Assembly (NCBI GenBank): GCA_026008535.1
Contig: BRKX01000015.1
Location: forward strand, 23,457,501 to 23,521,500
DNA: 64,000 nt
Origin: Perilla frutescens
Lineage: Eukaryota > Streptophyta > Magnoliopsida > Lamiales > Lamiaceae
Direction: 5' to 3'
Part shown: positions 11,201 through 19,827 of the stretch, piece by piece
How the letters are laid out: every line of letters begins with the position of its first letter
How positions within the stretch are numbered: the first letter of the stretch is position 1
Notes under the pieces: generated by a model
Databases searched by the model: none
Told to the model about the DNA's origin: nothing
The model's input: the letters and a program-made list of their open reading frames with translations, nothing else
Program-made: the position numbers and the translations under genes

Positions 11201-11889
11201 GAGGCCCTCGTCGGAGCATGGAAGATCCTTCATCCTATTGACCCCCTGTGTAGAACGACATACGGGGACGATGACTACCGGCGATGGAGACCTGCAGAGG
11301 GCCTGGTACATCGGATCCAGGGCAGTGATGGGCGGTATCAGGTGGCATGGAAGGGGCGTGATTATGTAAGTGAGCTTCACAAGCAAATAATATATTGTCA
11401 TATATTATTTGCTGACATTAATCTTGATATGATCCCGGTTTTATGTTGTAGGCTATCGTGGTATGTGACGTCTCAGGTGAGCACTGGGTAGTGGTTCATA
11501 TCCACTTTTCTGATTGGGTAGTAGAGTTGTACGACTCACTACTATTTTAGATGGACGATCCGAGCGACCGCGTAGAGTACGAGAGGCGAGATAGAGAGTT
11601 GATGCCCCTACTCCGCCTACTTCCACGCCTACTTATATGTGCCGGTTTTTGGGAGGGTCGTCCGATGCCGCCCTGATGTGCTTTTGCGATGACCCTGGAC
11701 AAGTCTATACCGGATCAGTACGTGCAGACGGACGCAACAAGCAGTGGGGTATATGCCTGCATGTACGTGGAGCGGCTATTGGGTGCAGGACCTCCACCCG
11801 ATATATCGGAGCAGGCAGTACATGAATATCGGAAGGTTATAGGGGCTCGGATATATTCATTGACTTACATCCAGAGGCCTGGCGTGTAG
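8283..11889 (+). pseudogene. MULE-borne DUF1985 / Ulp1-like (C48 peptidase) gene, damaged
   Basis: Likely exons, all phase 0: 8283-8330, 9119-9829, 9909-10043, about 10153-11108, 11201-11365 and 11452-11889, with GT-AG junctions. Exons 2-3 encode a DUF1985-type domain (..GCFGYFLDYRGG.., ..HSQLRFGPSEYALVSGLRFG.., ..YGPIWALQVWA..). Exon 4 is low-complexity and basic. Exon 6 is the Ulp1-like catalytic part: GEHWVVVHI supplies the His and VELYDSL the Asp. At the catalytic Cys position the sequence reads TSSGVYACMYVE, that is Ser (AGT, 11743-11745) where Cys is expected. Damage: a one-base shift at the C-rich tract around 10425-10439, TAG at 11548 and TGA at 11674. Ulp1 enzymes process SUMO; the role inside MULEs is unknown. 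It converges on the transposase gene. Confidence 0.8.
8380..9030. repeat. TAATCGATTA-type repeat array in intron 1 of the Ulp1-like gene
   Basis: Dozens of short motifs (AATCGA, TAATCGATTAAT, TCGAGG-CCTCGATTAATT) recur every 10-40 bp in an otherwise A/T-only intron. TAATCGATTA is a perfect palindrome. Matching arrays occur at 14795-15720 and 16370-16870. Confidence 0.8.
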
Positions 11890-12102
11890 ATGCTTACATT
11901 AATACCTTCACATTAAGATGTTCGTATGAGTAGACTATGACTTATGTGGTGTTTTTGTTCATTTTGTACTTGAACTTGATTAATGTAAATGTTTTTGTGA
12001 AAGCCTATTTCTCGTGACAAAACAAGTTGCTTAGTGACAAAATAATCTGATTCATGACAAAATAAGTTGTTTCGTAAAAACACAACAACTTCATTTAATC
12101 GA
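11890..12102. other. Convergent 3' region between the two MULE genes
   Basis: 213 bp separate the two stop codons and must hold both polyadenylation regions. GTGACAAAATAA-like motifs occur three times (12017-12066). No ORF of note. Confidence 0.6.
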
Positions 12103-14702
12103 CTAATGCTCGTCGGCCGACAATCGAATAGGACATGTAGGACGTGTATGCTCCGTACTACCGCAAATGCTAAACTTCTTCGGCGCCCTTCTCCGCGGAA
12201 CATCTTCGGGCGGTGAATTCAGATCAACACCGTCAATAGGCAAATGGGATGTGCATACGCGTCTGTTGTGCCCCTGTCCATGGCATCTAGTGCAAAACTG
12301 CCTTCGTGCACTGGACGAGGCCTCAAACGGGGCTCGAGTTCTGGATGTAGACGGACGCCCAGCACGTCGTCTGATCTCTGGCGCCAAGACCACTCGTGCT
12401 CCAAATGCATCGGGCATAATCCATTGTTCTGGATGAGGCAGACCCCTGATGACCGAATTATACATGCCTACCAAGCTCTCCGCCTTGTAACACCTGTCCA
12501 CATAATCATATATAGCCGCCCCAGTACAACTGCGAAAGGGAAAATAAAGTTCAACACACTCGATTAGCTACATGTCAGAAAATAAGAACAAATAGACATT
12601 TAAATATCATACCAGATGACCGCTGCCGCGTGAGAACAGGGGATCAAGTCCAAATCGAACTCACGACAGTCACAGGTCCGGTTCTGAAGATCGACCATGT
12701 AGACCTCCCTCCCAACCTCGACTTTCCATAAAGTTGCTAATGTAGTGGGCCGCACGACATAGCGGCGTCCCTTATCGATGTTCCCCGAAAGCTTCAGCGC
12801 GATGCCATCAGTCAACACATGATTTGAGCTCTGTGCTGCCGCACGTCGCTCGACGAACCACTACTCAACAATTGATCTAAACATCTCCAGCAGCGAGCAA
12901 ACAGGTAACCTCCTCGCCCACAACAGACGAGCATTGAGACTCTCCGCGGCATTAGATGTCATGAACCCGTAGCACCGTACGGGACAGTGTGAACAAGCCT
13001 AATGCACTGGGCCAATATTACACAGCTTTTGATATGCATTTGGACAGACCTGCTCCAACGTCGACATACTCTCCTGGAAGGTGTCTCTCCGATATGCGTA
13101 GGCAGCCTCCTGAAATAGCGTCGTCACGTGTTTTCCTCTCTTCGTCATCTTATTCTTCAAATGGTAGTAGCACAGTCCGTGCGTCACTCTCGGGAAAACG
13201 GCCTCCACAGCATTTTTAATGCTCTGATGCTGATCCGAAACGATGAGAAGATCATCTATGTCACCCAGAGCCATGTGCAAGTGGGCCAGGAACCATATCT
13301 AAGATTCGTCGTTCTCTATCGGTCCGAGCCCAACTGCAACAGGTAAGATCTGTTCGTTGCCGTCCTTCGTCACAGCAACAAAGAGAACACCCTTGTTCTT
13401 TCCCTTCAGGTGGGTCCCATCGATCACAAGCACTGGACGAGCATACTGGATAAATGCATTGACACACGCACCGAGAGCAAGGAATGAATGCTTGAACCGA
13501 CCATCACTCGTGATCTCCATGTCTGCTACAGTCCCCGGATTCATCAATTGCAGAGTGTGAAGGAAAGCGGGCAACTGTGCGTAGGACTTGTCAAAGTCTC
13601 CATATACCATCTGAATGGCAATGTACCTCGTGCGCAGAGCGAAGCTGTAGTCGATATGGATGCCAAACTCACGCACAAGCTCCGCCATCATCTCCTTCGG
13701 CTTCAGAACAACCCGTTCGTCTACCAATCTACGAGCAAAGTATTTTCCGAGCACTCGTGCAGGTACCTGTCGCGGAGCAATTCGACCCATATCAAGATGG
13801 CATGTGTGAGTGCCATTGAACTTGTATATTCTCCACATATGCCCATCAGCAACCGCAAAGCACTTGAACGGGCAATCACTGCCATGCTTGCAAACATAGC
13901 CCAATCGTGACCTATTCGAGCGATACACGGCATACTCCACTCGATTCTGCATGTGATAGATACCGACCGCCAGGGTGAGATCATCCTTCGTCCGAAAAAT
14001 AGCTCCCTGGTGCAGTGTATCTGAGTCTGGTGCTGGTCCCTCATCCCAAGATAGTGGGCCCGCAATGTCCCAGTCAGCAAGGGGAACCACCCAATTGCTC
14101 GAAGGCCCGTCATATCTAAATGGAACACCAGTGGTAGATGATGGGACGACTCCCGTCAAGCACAGCAATCTGTTTGTACGATCAGCAGAAGAACGAAGCC
14201 AGCCACTGAATTTTGTCAACAGTGACTCCACCAACCTCGTTCTATCATTCACCTCTTCTTGTTCTTCTTCTTCTCCCTCTCCTTCTCCTTCTACCTCTTC
14301 TTCTCCTTCTCCCTCTTCTTCTGCAGTAGGACCATGCGTCTCTGCATGTGAAAAGTATGGAACATAGTCGTCCCTCATAGATGGTCCGGCTCCAGAACCT
14401 TCCAACTGTCTTGAAATCATGTACACGACCATCTTAGTAGTCTGCTCGTGAAGCAAATCGAGCAAATCTCCATCATCTTGCAAAGATGCTCTGATCCGTC
14501 TGCCAGTATTGGTGCTGGTGAGGTAAAATCATTCATACTCGATCCTGTTCGGGTCAGTCCGCAACAACTTGTGAACCTCCCTCACCAGTGAGCTAAAACA
14601 CAGCTTATCGGATGACATCGTCACGAGTTGCTTGTCCCCATCTACATATTCTGATCTCTCCTATCGTCCACTGTGTCGTACAATAATGCGGCGTCTAACC
14701 AT
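12103..14702 (-). pseudogene. mudrA-like: MULE transposase (mudrA-like), full length with five nonsense codons
   Basis: Starts at ATG 14702, directly after a leader-intron acceptor. One coding intron, 12612-12530 (phase 2), restores the frame across the SWIM finger. The 2517-nt reading frame has 838 codons plus stop. Domains: acidic low-complexity stretch (~residues 125-155); MuDR N-terminal zinc-binding domain (~235-305, CKHGSDCPFKC ... THTCH); MULE DDE domain with Asp428 (VLVIDGTHLK), Asp490 (IVSDQH) and a candidate Glu544; C/H pair 511/514; SWIM zinc finger (Cys677, Cys679, Cys689, His691); CCHC knuckle at 776-789. A second knuckle has Phe in place of its first Cys. In-frame stops: TAG 14663, TGA 14531, TAG 13301, TAG 13001, TAG 12863. 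I see no frameshift. The protein would bind the terminal repeats and cut the element out in the nucleus. Confidence 0.9.
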
Positions 14703-14740
14703 CTGCAATTTATAAACAATGCTACATGAGATCACAATTT

Positions 14741-14793
14741 AACCCTAAACCCTAAACCCTATAAAACACTAAACCCTAAAGCCGTAAACCCTA
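14741..14793. repeat. Telomere-like AAACCCT repeats in the transposase leader intron
   Basis: Four to five exact or near copies of AAACCCT follow one another. On the transcribed strand they read as AGGGTTT telo-box motifs, known from plant promoters and leaders. Origin by telomere capture or simple drift cannot be told apart here. Confidence 0.7.
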
Positions 14794-14794
14794 A

Positions 14795-15720
14795 TTAATC
14801 GATTAGTAACTCGATTAATTTTTTTAAATATTAATCGATTAGTTTTTTTAATTATTAATCGATTAGTTTTAATTAAATTATTAATCGATTAGTTTTAATT
14901 AAACTATTAATCGATTAGTTTTAATTAAACTATTAATCGATTAGTTTTTTTTAAAATTATTAATCGATTAGTTTTTTTTTAAAAATTATTAATCGATTAG
15001 TTTGTTTATAATTAAAGTACTAATCGATTAGTTTTTTTAAAAACTATTAATCGATTAGTTTGTTTTTTTATTAAACTACTAATCGATTAGTTTTTTTTTA
15101 AACTATTAATTTTTTTTAATTAATAAATTAGTGCCTCCATTAATTTTTTTTAATTTATCGATTAGTGACTCGATTTAGTTTTTGTTTCTAAAATTAATCG
15201 ATTAGTAACTCGATTAATTTTTTTAACTAATCGATTAGTTTTTATTTTTCAAATTAATCGAGGAAGGCCTTGATTAGTTTTTGTTTTTGTAATTTAATCG
15301 AGGAAGGCCTCGATTATATTCATGTGTTCCTCGATTATATTTATGTATTCCTCGATTAAGTTATAAAAAATATTGAAGTGTTCATCGATCCTTCCTCGAT
15401 TATATTCATGTGTTCCTCGATTATATTTATGTATTCCTCGATTAAGTTATAAAAAATATTGAAGTGTTCATCGATTATATTTATGTGTTCCTCGATTATA
15501 TTTATGTATTCCTCGATTAAGTTATAAAAAATATTGAAGTGTCCCTCGATTATATTTAAGCCCACGATCCCATTTAAGTGTTTTTTACAAAGCCCTCGAT
15601 TATATTTAAGTGTTACTCGATTATTTAAAAATTAGCCTCGATTAATTATAAAAATTGCCCCGATTAAATTTGAAATAGCCTCGATTAATTCTAATAGCCA
15701 AGATTTATAGTCTACCACAT
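14795..15720. repeat. TAATCGATTAG array in the transposase leader intron
   Basis: At least ten copies of TTAATCGATTAGTTTT (14795-15100) are followed by CTCGATTA-type copies. 15340-15560 contains a higher-order tandem repeat of about 110 bp (TCCTCGATTAAGTTATAAA, then AAATATTGAAGTGT), about 2.5 copies. The array fills most of the intron between donor 15873 and acceptor 14703. Confidence 0.85.
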
Positions 15721-15872
15721 GCAACTCTTCAAAATATAAAAGATTAAAGGGTATGCCATGCAAATCTCTACGTCGCCTATTTTTAAATTAAATCTAACAA
15801 CACATGCAATATATAATCAAAACAATAAATATTTGCAAAATAAGTGGAAAAAAATAGAGAGTACAAAACGTA

Positions 15873-16080
15873 CCTTTGAAAGTTGCTCGTGCACTACTTT
15901 TTTCTTCAGAAAAATCTCGTCTTTCGCCCCCTTGCTCTGAAAAATTTCTCAATCTTTTGCTCTTCTTCGTCGCTTTGTTGTGTAGTGTGAATAAAAGTTT
16001 GTACTGTAGTGGAGATTTGTATTGTATTGTGAATAGTGAGCTCGTCTATTTATTCAAAAATTTAACCTACCTCGTCACAA
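15873..16080 (-). promoter_or_regulatory. Leader exon and promoter region of the transposase gene
   Basis: On the - strand a donor reading TTCAAAG|GTACGT lies at 15873. Together with the acceptor at 14703 it defines a 1171-bp intron in the 5' UTR. A TATA-like GAATAAATAG lies at 16055-16046, about 170-180 bp upstream of the donor. The transcription start is not determined. Confidence 0.45.
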
Positions 16081-16369
16081 CACATTAAATTGTATTAAAT
16101 TCGGTCCTACCTTCCCTTCTTTTCATTAATTGGGTCCAACCTTCTCCCTCTTTTCATTACTAACCAGTACATGTATTAAATTCGCCTTCCTACCTTTCTT
16201 TCTTTTCATTTAATGAAGTCATTTACCTTCCTTCTTTTTATTTATTGAAACTAGTTACACAAAAAAGAAATAAATGCATTCAGTACTCGTGGCTAGTTAA
16301 GATATTAATTGAGAATCTCTTAAAATTAATCTATATATTTTTTAATAAATAATTGAGGCCCATTAAAAA

Positions 16370-16870
16370 ATAATCGAGTCAATTTAAAAAAAATAATCGA
16401 TGTTTTTTAAAAAATAATCGAGACAATTTAAATTAATAATCGAGACTTCATTTTAAGGGTTCGAATCTTCTTAAATAATCGAGGCTTGTTATAAGCCTCG
16501 ATTAGTTTTATCTCAAGTAATCGATGATTGTGCACTAATAATCGATGAAGTCTAAAATAATCAAGGCTTCTAGTTAATTGGGTCAAGTTAAATAATCGAT
16601 TAAAGTTAAATAATCGAGTCAAGTTAAATAATCGATTAAATCTAAAAAAAACAAATCTTCTTAAACCATCATAATCGAGGAGCCTCAATTACTTTTAATT
16701 GAGGCTTCTTATGAAATATTCGAGACCACTTTTGTAAACTATTTTTTAATATATAATCGAGGCTCAACTTATAAAATTAATCGAGTCTTGTAATTTTAAT
16801 CGAGGCAATTTACAATAAATAATCACGGCTACAAAATAATCAAGGCTTACTATAAATAATCGAGGCAGTT
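16370..16870. repeat. Third ATAATCGAGG repeat array (right arm of MULE)
   Basis: Over 20 copies of AATAATCGAGGC / TAATCGATTAAA lie between the transposase promoter and the right terminal repeat. They are the same kind of motif as in the two leader introns, here subterminal and apparently outside any transcript. Confidence 0.8.
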
Positions 16871-16944
16871 AGAATTGTTAGGGTTTCGTTTTTAGAATTA
16901 GGGTTTCGAGCTGTTAGAGTGCATTTAATGTCTGACAAAAGTAC

Positions 16945-17055
16945 AATGTGTCAATCATTGGGTGTGGGGACCACGTCTATTATAGTACAAATTGCCTAAC
17001 AAACTACCTATTTTTAAAAATTGTTGTTTTTTCCCAATTACTATTTACTTTTGTC
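16945..17055 (-). repeat. MULE right terminal inverted repeat (degenerate)
   Basis: TGTGGGGACCACG ... TTTTTAAAAATTGTTG, TTTTTTCCCAATT, CTTTTGTC is the inverse of the left end at 7826-7960. Matching is strongest over the 45 bp around GTTGTTTTTTCCC. Confidence 0.6.
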
Positions 17056-18380
17056 TACTTTTATCCATTTAGACTTCTATTTATGTGCAATAGTAGTTTG
17101 TAAATTACCTTAAATGTGTTCCCTATTATCGTATCACGTGTTTGTGATCACAAATATCACTTTCGGTTTGCGTTATTTATGCTCTTATCTTTTCTACATT
17201 CAAGAAACAATAATGCAATCTAGAGAGACGTATAATTGAATTCTTGATACCAATTTTCCCTATCAATTCCATTACCTTAGCTTTAAACGAAAAGCATGCT
17301 TCTTCTACTATTCCCTGCAACAGGGCAAGCTTCTGCCGACTGGCATATATAATTCTTTAAATTATTTAAAACTTCTTCTTCCCCATGTATAAAATTTTGC
17401 AAATTTGATCATCTGGATACGTGTGCATGTGTATATAAATTGTATTCAAACACCTAGGCGAGATATATGTACCCCACTAAATAATGGAGAAATACAATAC
17501 TTGACATATACTGGTTAGATCGATATATGTATAGGACCTTTTTCTTCTCGGATCTTTATAATATTAAGGTAATGTTGAGCAAATTTTGTATATAATATTA
17601 ATTAGTTAACAAATGCTATCTAGACTAGACTATATATGCAGATTAATATTGGCAGTGCAGTGCTCATCCATACAGTCTCTCTGTGTGTGTGTAAATGTAT
17701 ATATTTTGTGTCTCAAAGTCTAATCTAATTATAATATTATTGATCATGTCATATGATTTTTTATATATAATAAATGGTACACACACACACACACTAAATT
17801 ATTTGTAACCATTTAGTCGATAGACATTTCTTTAACGTTGTACAACATTGTTCACACTAGCTATTGTCTAAATGCTTTATCATGCATGACTCGATAATGA
17901 TTGCACGCAATTAACTAATTGGATCGGATTGTGGTTGTATATGACAGGAAATATTATTTCCGTGTTGCACGCTAATTGTTTTAATTTGGTGGAGACGAAT
18001 TTTAAAATACATACACATTTTTAATAAGTGTTGATAACATATTTTTAATTAGCCACTTATAGATGTCGCATATTCTATGTTGGGAAACAATATTGAGACA
18101 GTACGTGGCTTCTCGGCTGAATTGTCAAATAACGCGGGTTCATAATTATATGTTATCCTGCGTTTAATTAAGAGCTTCGATATTCATTTCATACTTTATC
18201 CTTTTCTTACATTTTTAATTAATTAATATTTGATTTTGTAGTTTAAGTTCTTTCTTTCAAAGTGAAAAACAAACTCAATGCATCCTCAAGTTCAAAAGGG
18301 AAAAACAAATTAAAATTGCAAAACCAACTATATATCTTCTCTTGTATTATTAAGTTTTTCTTTTTTCTTTTGATAAAAAC
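17056..18380. other. Intergenic AT-rich sequence
   Basis: No gene or RNA recognised. Small GT and AC microsatellites occur at about 17681-17692 and 17778-17793. Confidence 0.4.
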
Positions 18381-19114
18381 TTGTATGAGACCGTCTAACG
18401 AGTCCCTTACATTAGACGGATAAAATAATACTCAAAACCTCCCAAAACCTGCCCATAACCTGTTTCCACGCTCAGGCGCGTGAGATACACACGCCCCCAC
18501 GCGCGGCGCGTGTATCTCACGCGCCCGTGCCAGATTCTTTTTTTTTTTTCTGCTGTCGCTGGCGGACTGTTTACTGTTGCTTTTTTTTTTCTTTTTCTTC
18601 TCTCTTCTTTTTTTCTTTTCTTTTAACTTTCTTCTTTCTTTTTTTTTCAAAATTAATTATTTTGTATCGAGCGCAGTGCACGAGGCCACGCGTTAGCGTC
18701 AGGCGAGTGCACTGCGCGAGGATAAAAAAAATAAATTGATTCAAAAAATTAAATTAATTCAATTTAAGTTTTGGGTTCACTAATTCCATTTTAGGGTATA
18801 TTAGTTATTTTAAAAAATTTAATTATCGAACGCAGTGCACAAGCCCACGCGTTAGCGTCGGGCGAGGGCTCGTGCACTGCGCGAGACGTCGAATAAAAAA
18901 ATTTAATTTAAAAAAATTAAATATATATATTTTTTTTTTTAAAAAGAAGAAATTAAAAATTGAAAAAAAAATTGAAAAGAAAAGAAAAGAGGGGAAGGGG
19001 AGAGAGACCACTAAAAAGAAAAATTAAAAAGAAAAGGAAAAAGGAGGGGATCACTTTGCTGGGTCAAATAATACCCATCTAACGTGAACGATCCGTTAGA
19101 CTGTCTAACACAAG
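18381..19114. mobile_element. TIR element, copy B, of the family at 2911-3784
   Basis: The left end CTTGTATGAGACCGTCTAAC and the right end (inverse: CTTGTGTTAGACAGTCTAAC) are clear terminal inverted repeats. Inside, in opposite orientation to copy A, are two palindrome units at about 18663-18722 and 18828-18890 (GCGCAGTGCAC ... GTGCACTGCGC around GTTAGCGTC), plus a GC-rich segment with several CGCGCC motifs and the ACCATTTTAGGGTATA-like linker. No protein is encoded. Confidence 0.65.
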
Positions 19115-19320
19115 TGTGCCCCTTTTCTTTTTCATAGTCTGTCTCTTCCCTCGCACAAAGCTTTCTCTTCTTCTTTCTATTTTTATCCCAATAATTCTTC
19201 AATATCCTCTGCATTTATTTTCCATTCATATGTTTTTGCTTTTTAATTAAAAAACTTTCACTCCCGAATATTATCTTCATTAATCTTTTCTTTGTTAGGA
19301 CCCTTTTTTGTTATGATATA

Positions 19321-19585
19321 TTCCCTCCGTTTCGTTTTATTTGTTATTTTAAATTTTTTCTTTTGTGTCAAAATATTTGTTGTTTTATATATTTTGACAC
19401 TCTCTCTCTCTCTTAAATTTAACCTTAAACATATATGGAGAGAGAAAAATTTTTCAACTTTTTAGGTAAATATAAGTGAATAGAATTTTATATAATATAA
19501 AAGGGAGAGATATATTAGTCTAAAAAAATTAATTGTTAATTCTATATTAAAATTATAAAACAACAAACAAAATGAAACGGGGGAA
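19321..19585. mobile_element. Stowaway-like MITE with TA target
   Basis: A 265-bp element with ends TTCCCTCCGTTTCGTTTTAT and its inverse (AAAATGAAACGGGGGAA). TA occurs on both sides (19319-19320, 19586-19587). Non-coding. Confidence 0.85.
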
Positions 19586-19692
19586 TATAACTTTTTATAT
19601 CTCTACCCCTCATAATTAACGAGTCATAATTGAATCAAACGACCTTGCGGAGAAAATATAAATAAGATCAATTTCTATGTCTAATTCTATGA

Positions 19693-19710
19693 GGGGGGGG
19701 GGGGGGGGGG
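19693..19710 (+). repeat. Run of 18 G residues
   Basis: An uninterrupted poly-G tract in AT-rich DNA. Its true length may be affected by sequencing error. Confidence 0.9.
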
Positions 19711-19827
19711 CGAATTAACTTTTTTTATTGCGTAACAACTTTATATATACTGTATTATACAAATTTTTATCTTAATATGGTTAGAGATATTAGAATTTAT
19801 ATATTATATATATTTTCATATTGTATT

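Larger units (their letters stand above)
7826..17055. mobile_element. Large Mutator-like element (MULE) with transposase and Ulp1-like genes
   Basis: About 9.2 kb. Degenerate long terminal inverted repeats lie at 7826-7960 and 16945-17055. Inside are a DUF1985/Ulp1-like gene on + (8283-11889) and a mudrA-like transposase gene on - (14702-12103). They converge with a 213-bp gap. Each has an intron full of TAATCGATTA-type repeats near its 5' end, and a third such array lies near the right end. Plant MULEs carrying Ulp1-like genes are an established group (Kaonashi-type), so the content fits. The exact ends and the 9-bp target duplication were not resolved. Several nonsense codons mean this copy is probably not autonomous. 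Confidence 0.8.

Noticed and set aside
12167..12436. Plus-strand ORFs overlapping the transposase
   Set aside because: Shadow frames opposite the real minus-strand coding sequence, which has the domains and splice sites.
15356..15565. Minus-strand ORF with repeated NIIEEHINI-like segments
   Set aside because: It is the translation of the CTCGATTA tandem repeats in the leader intron of the transposase, not a protein repeat.
16455..16475. GGTTCGAATC, resembling a tRNA T-loop
   Set aside because: No A-box or acceptor-stem pairing could be found around it.
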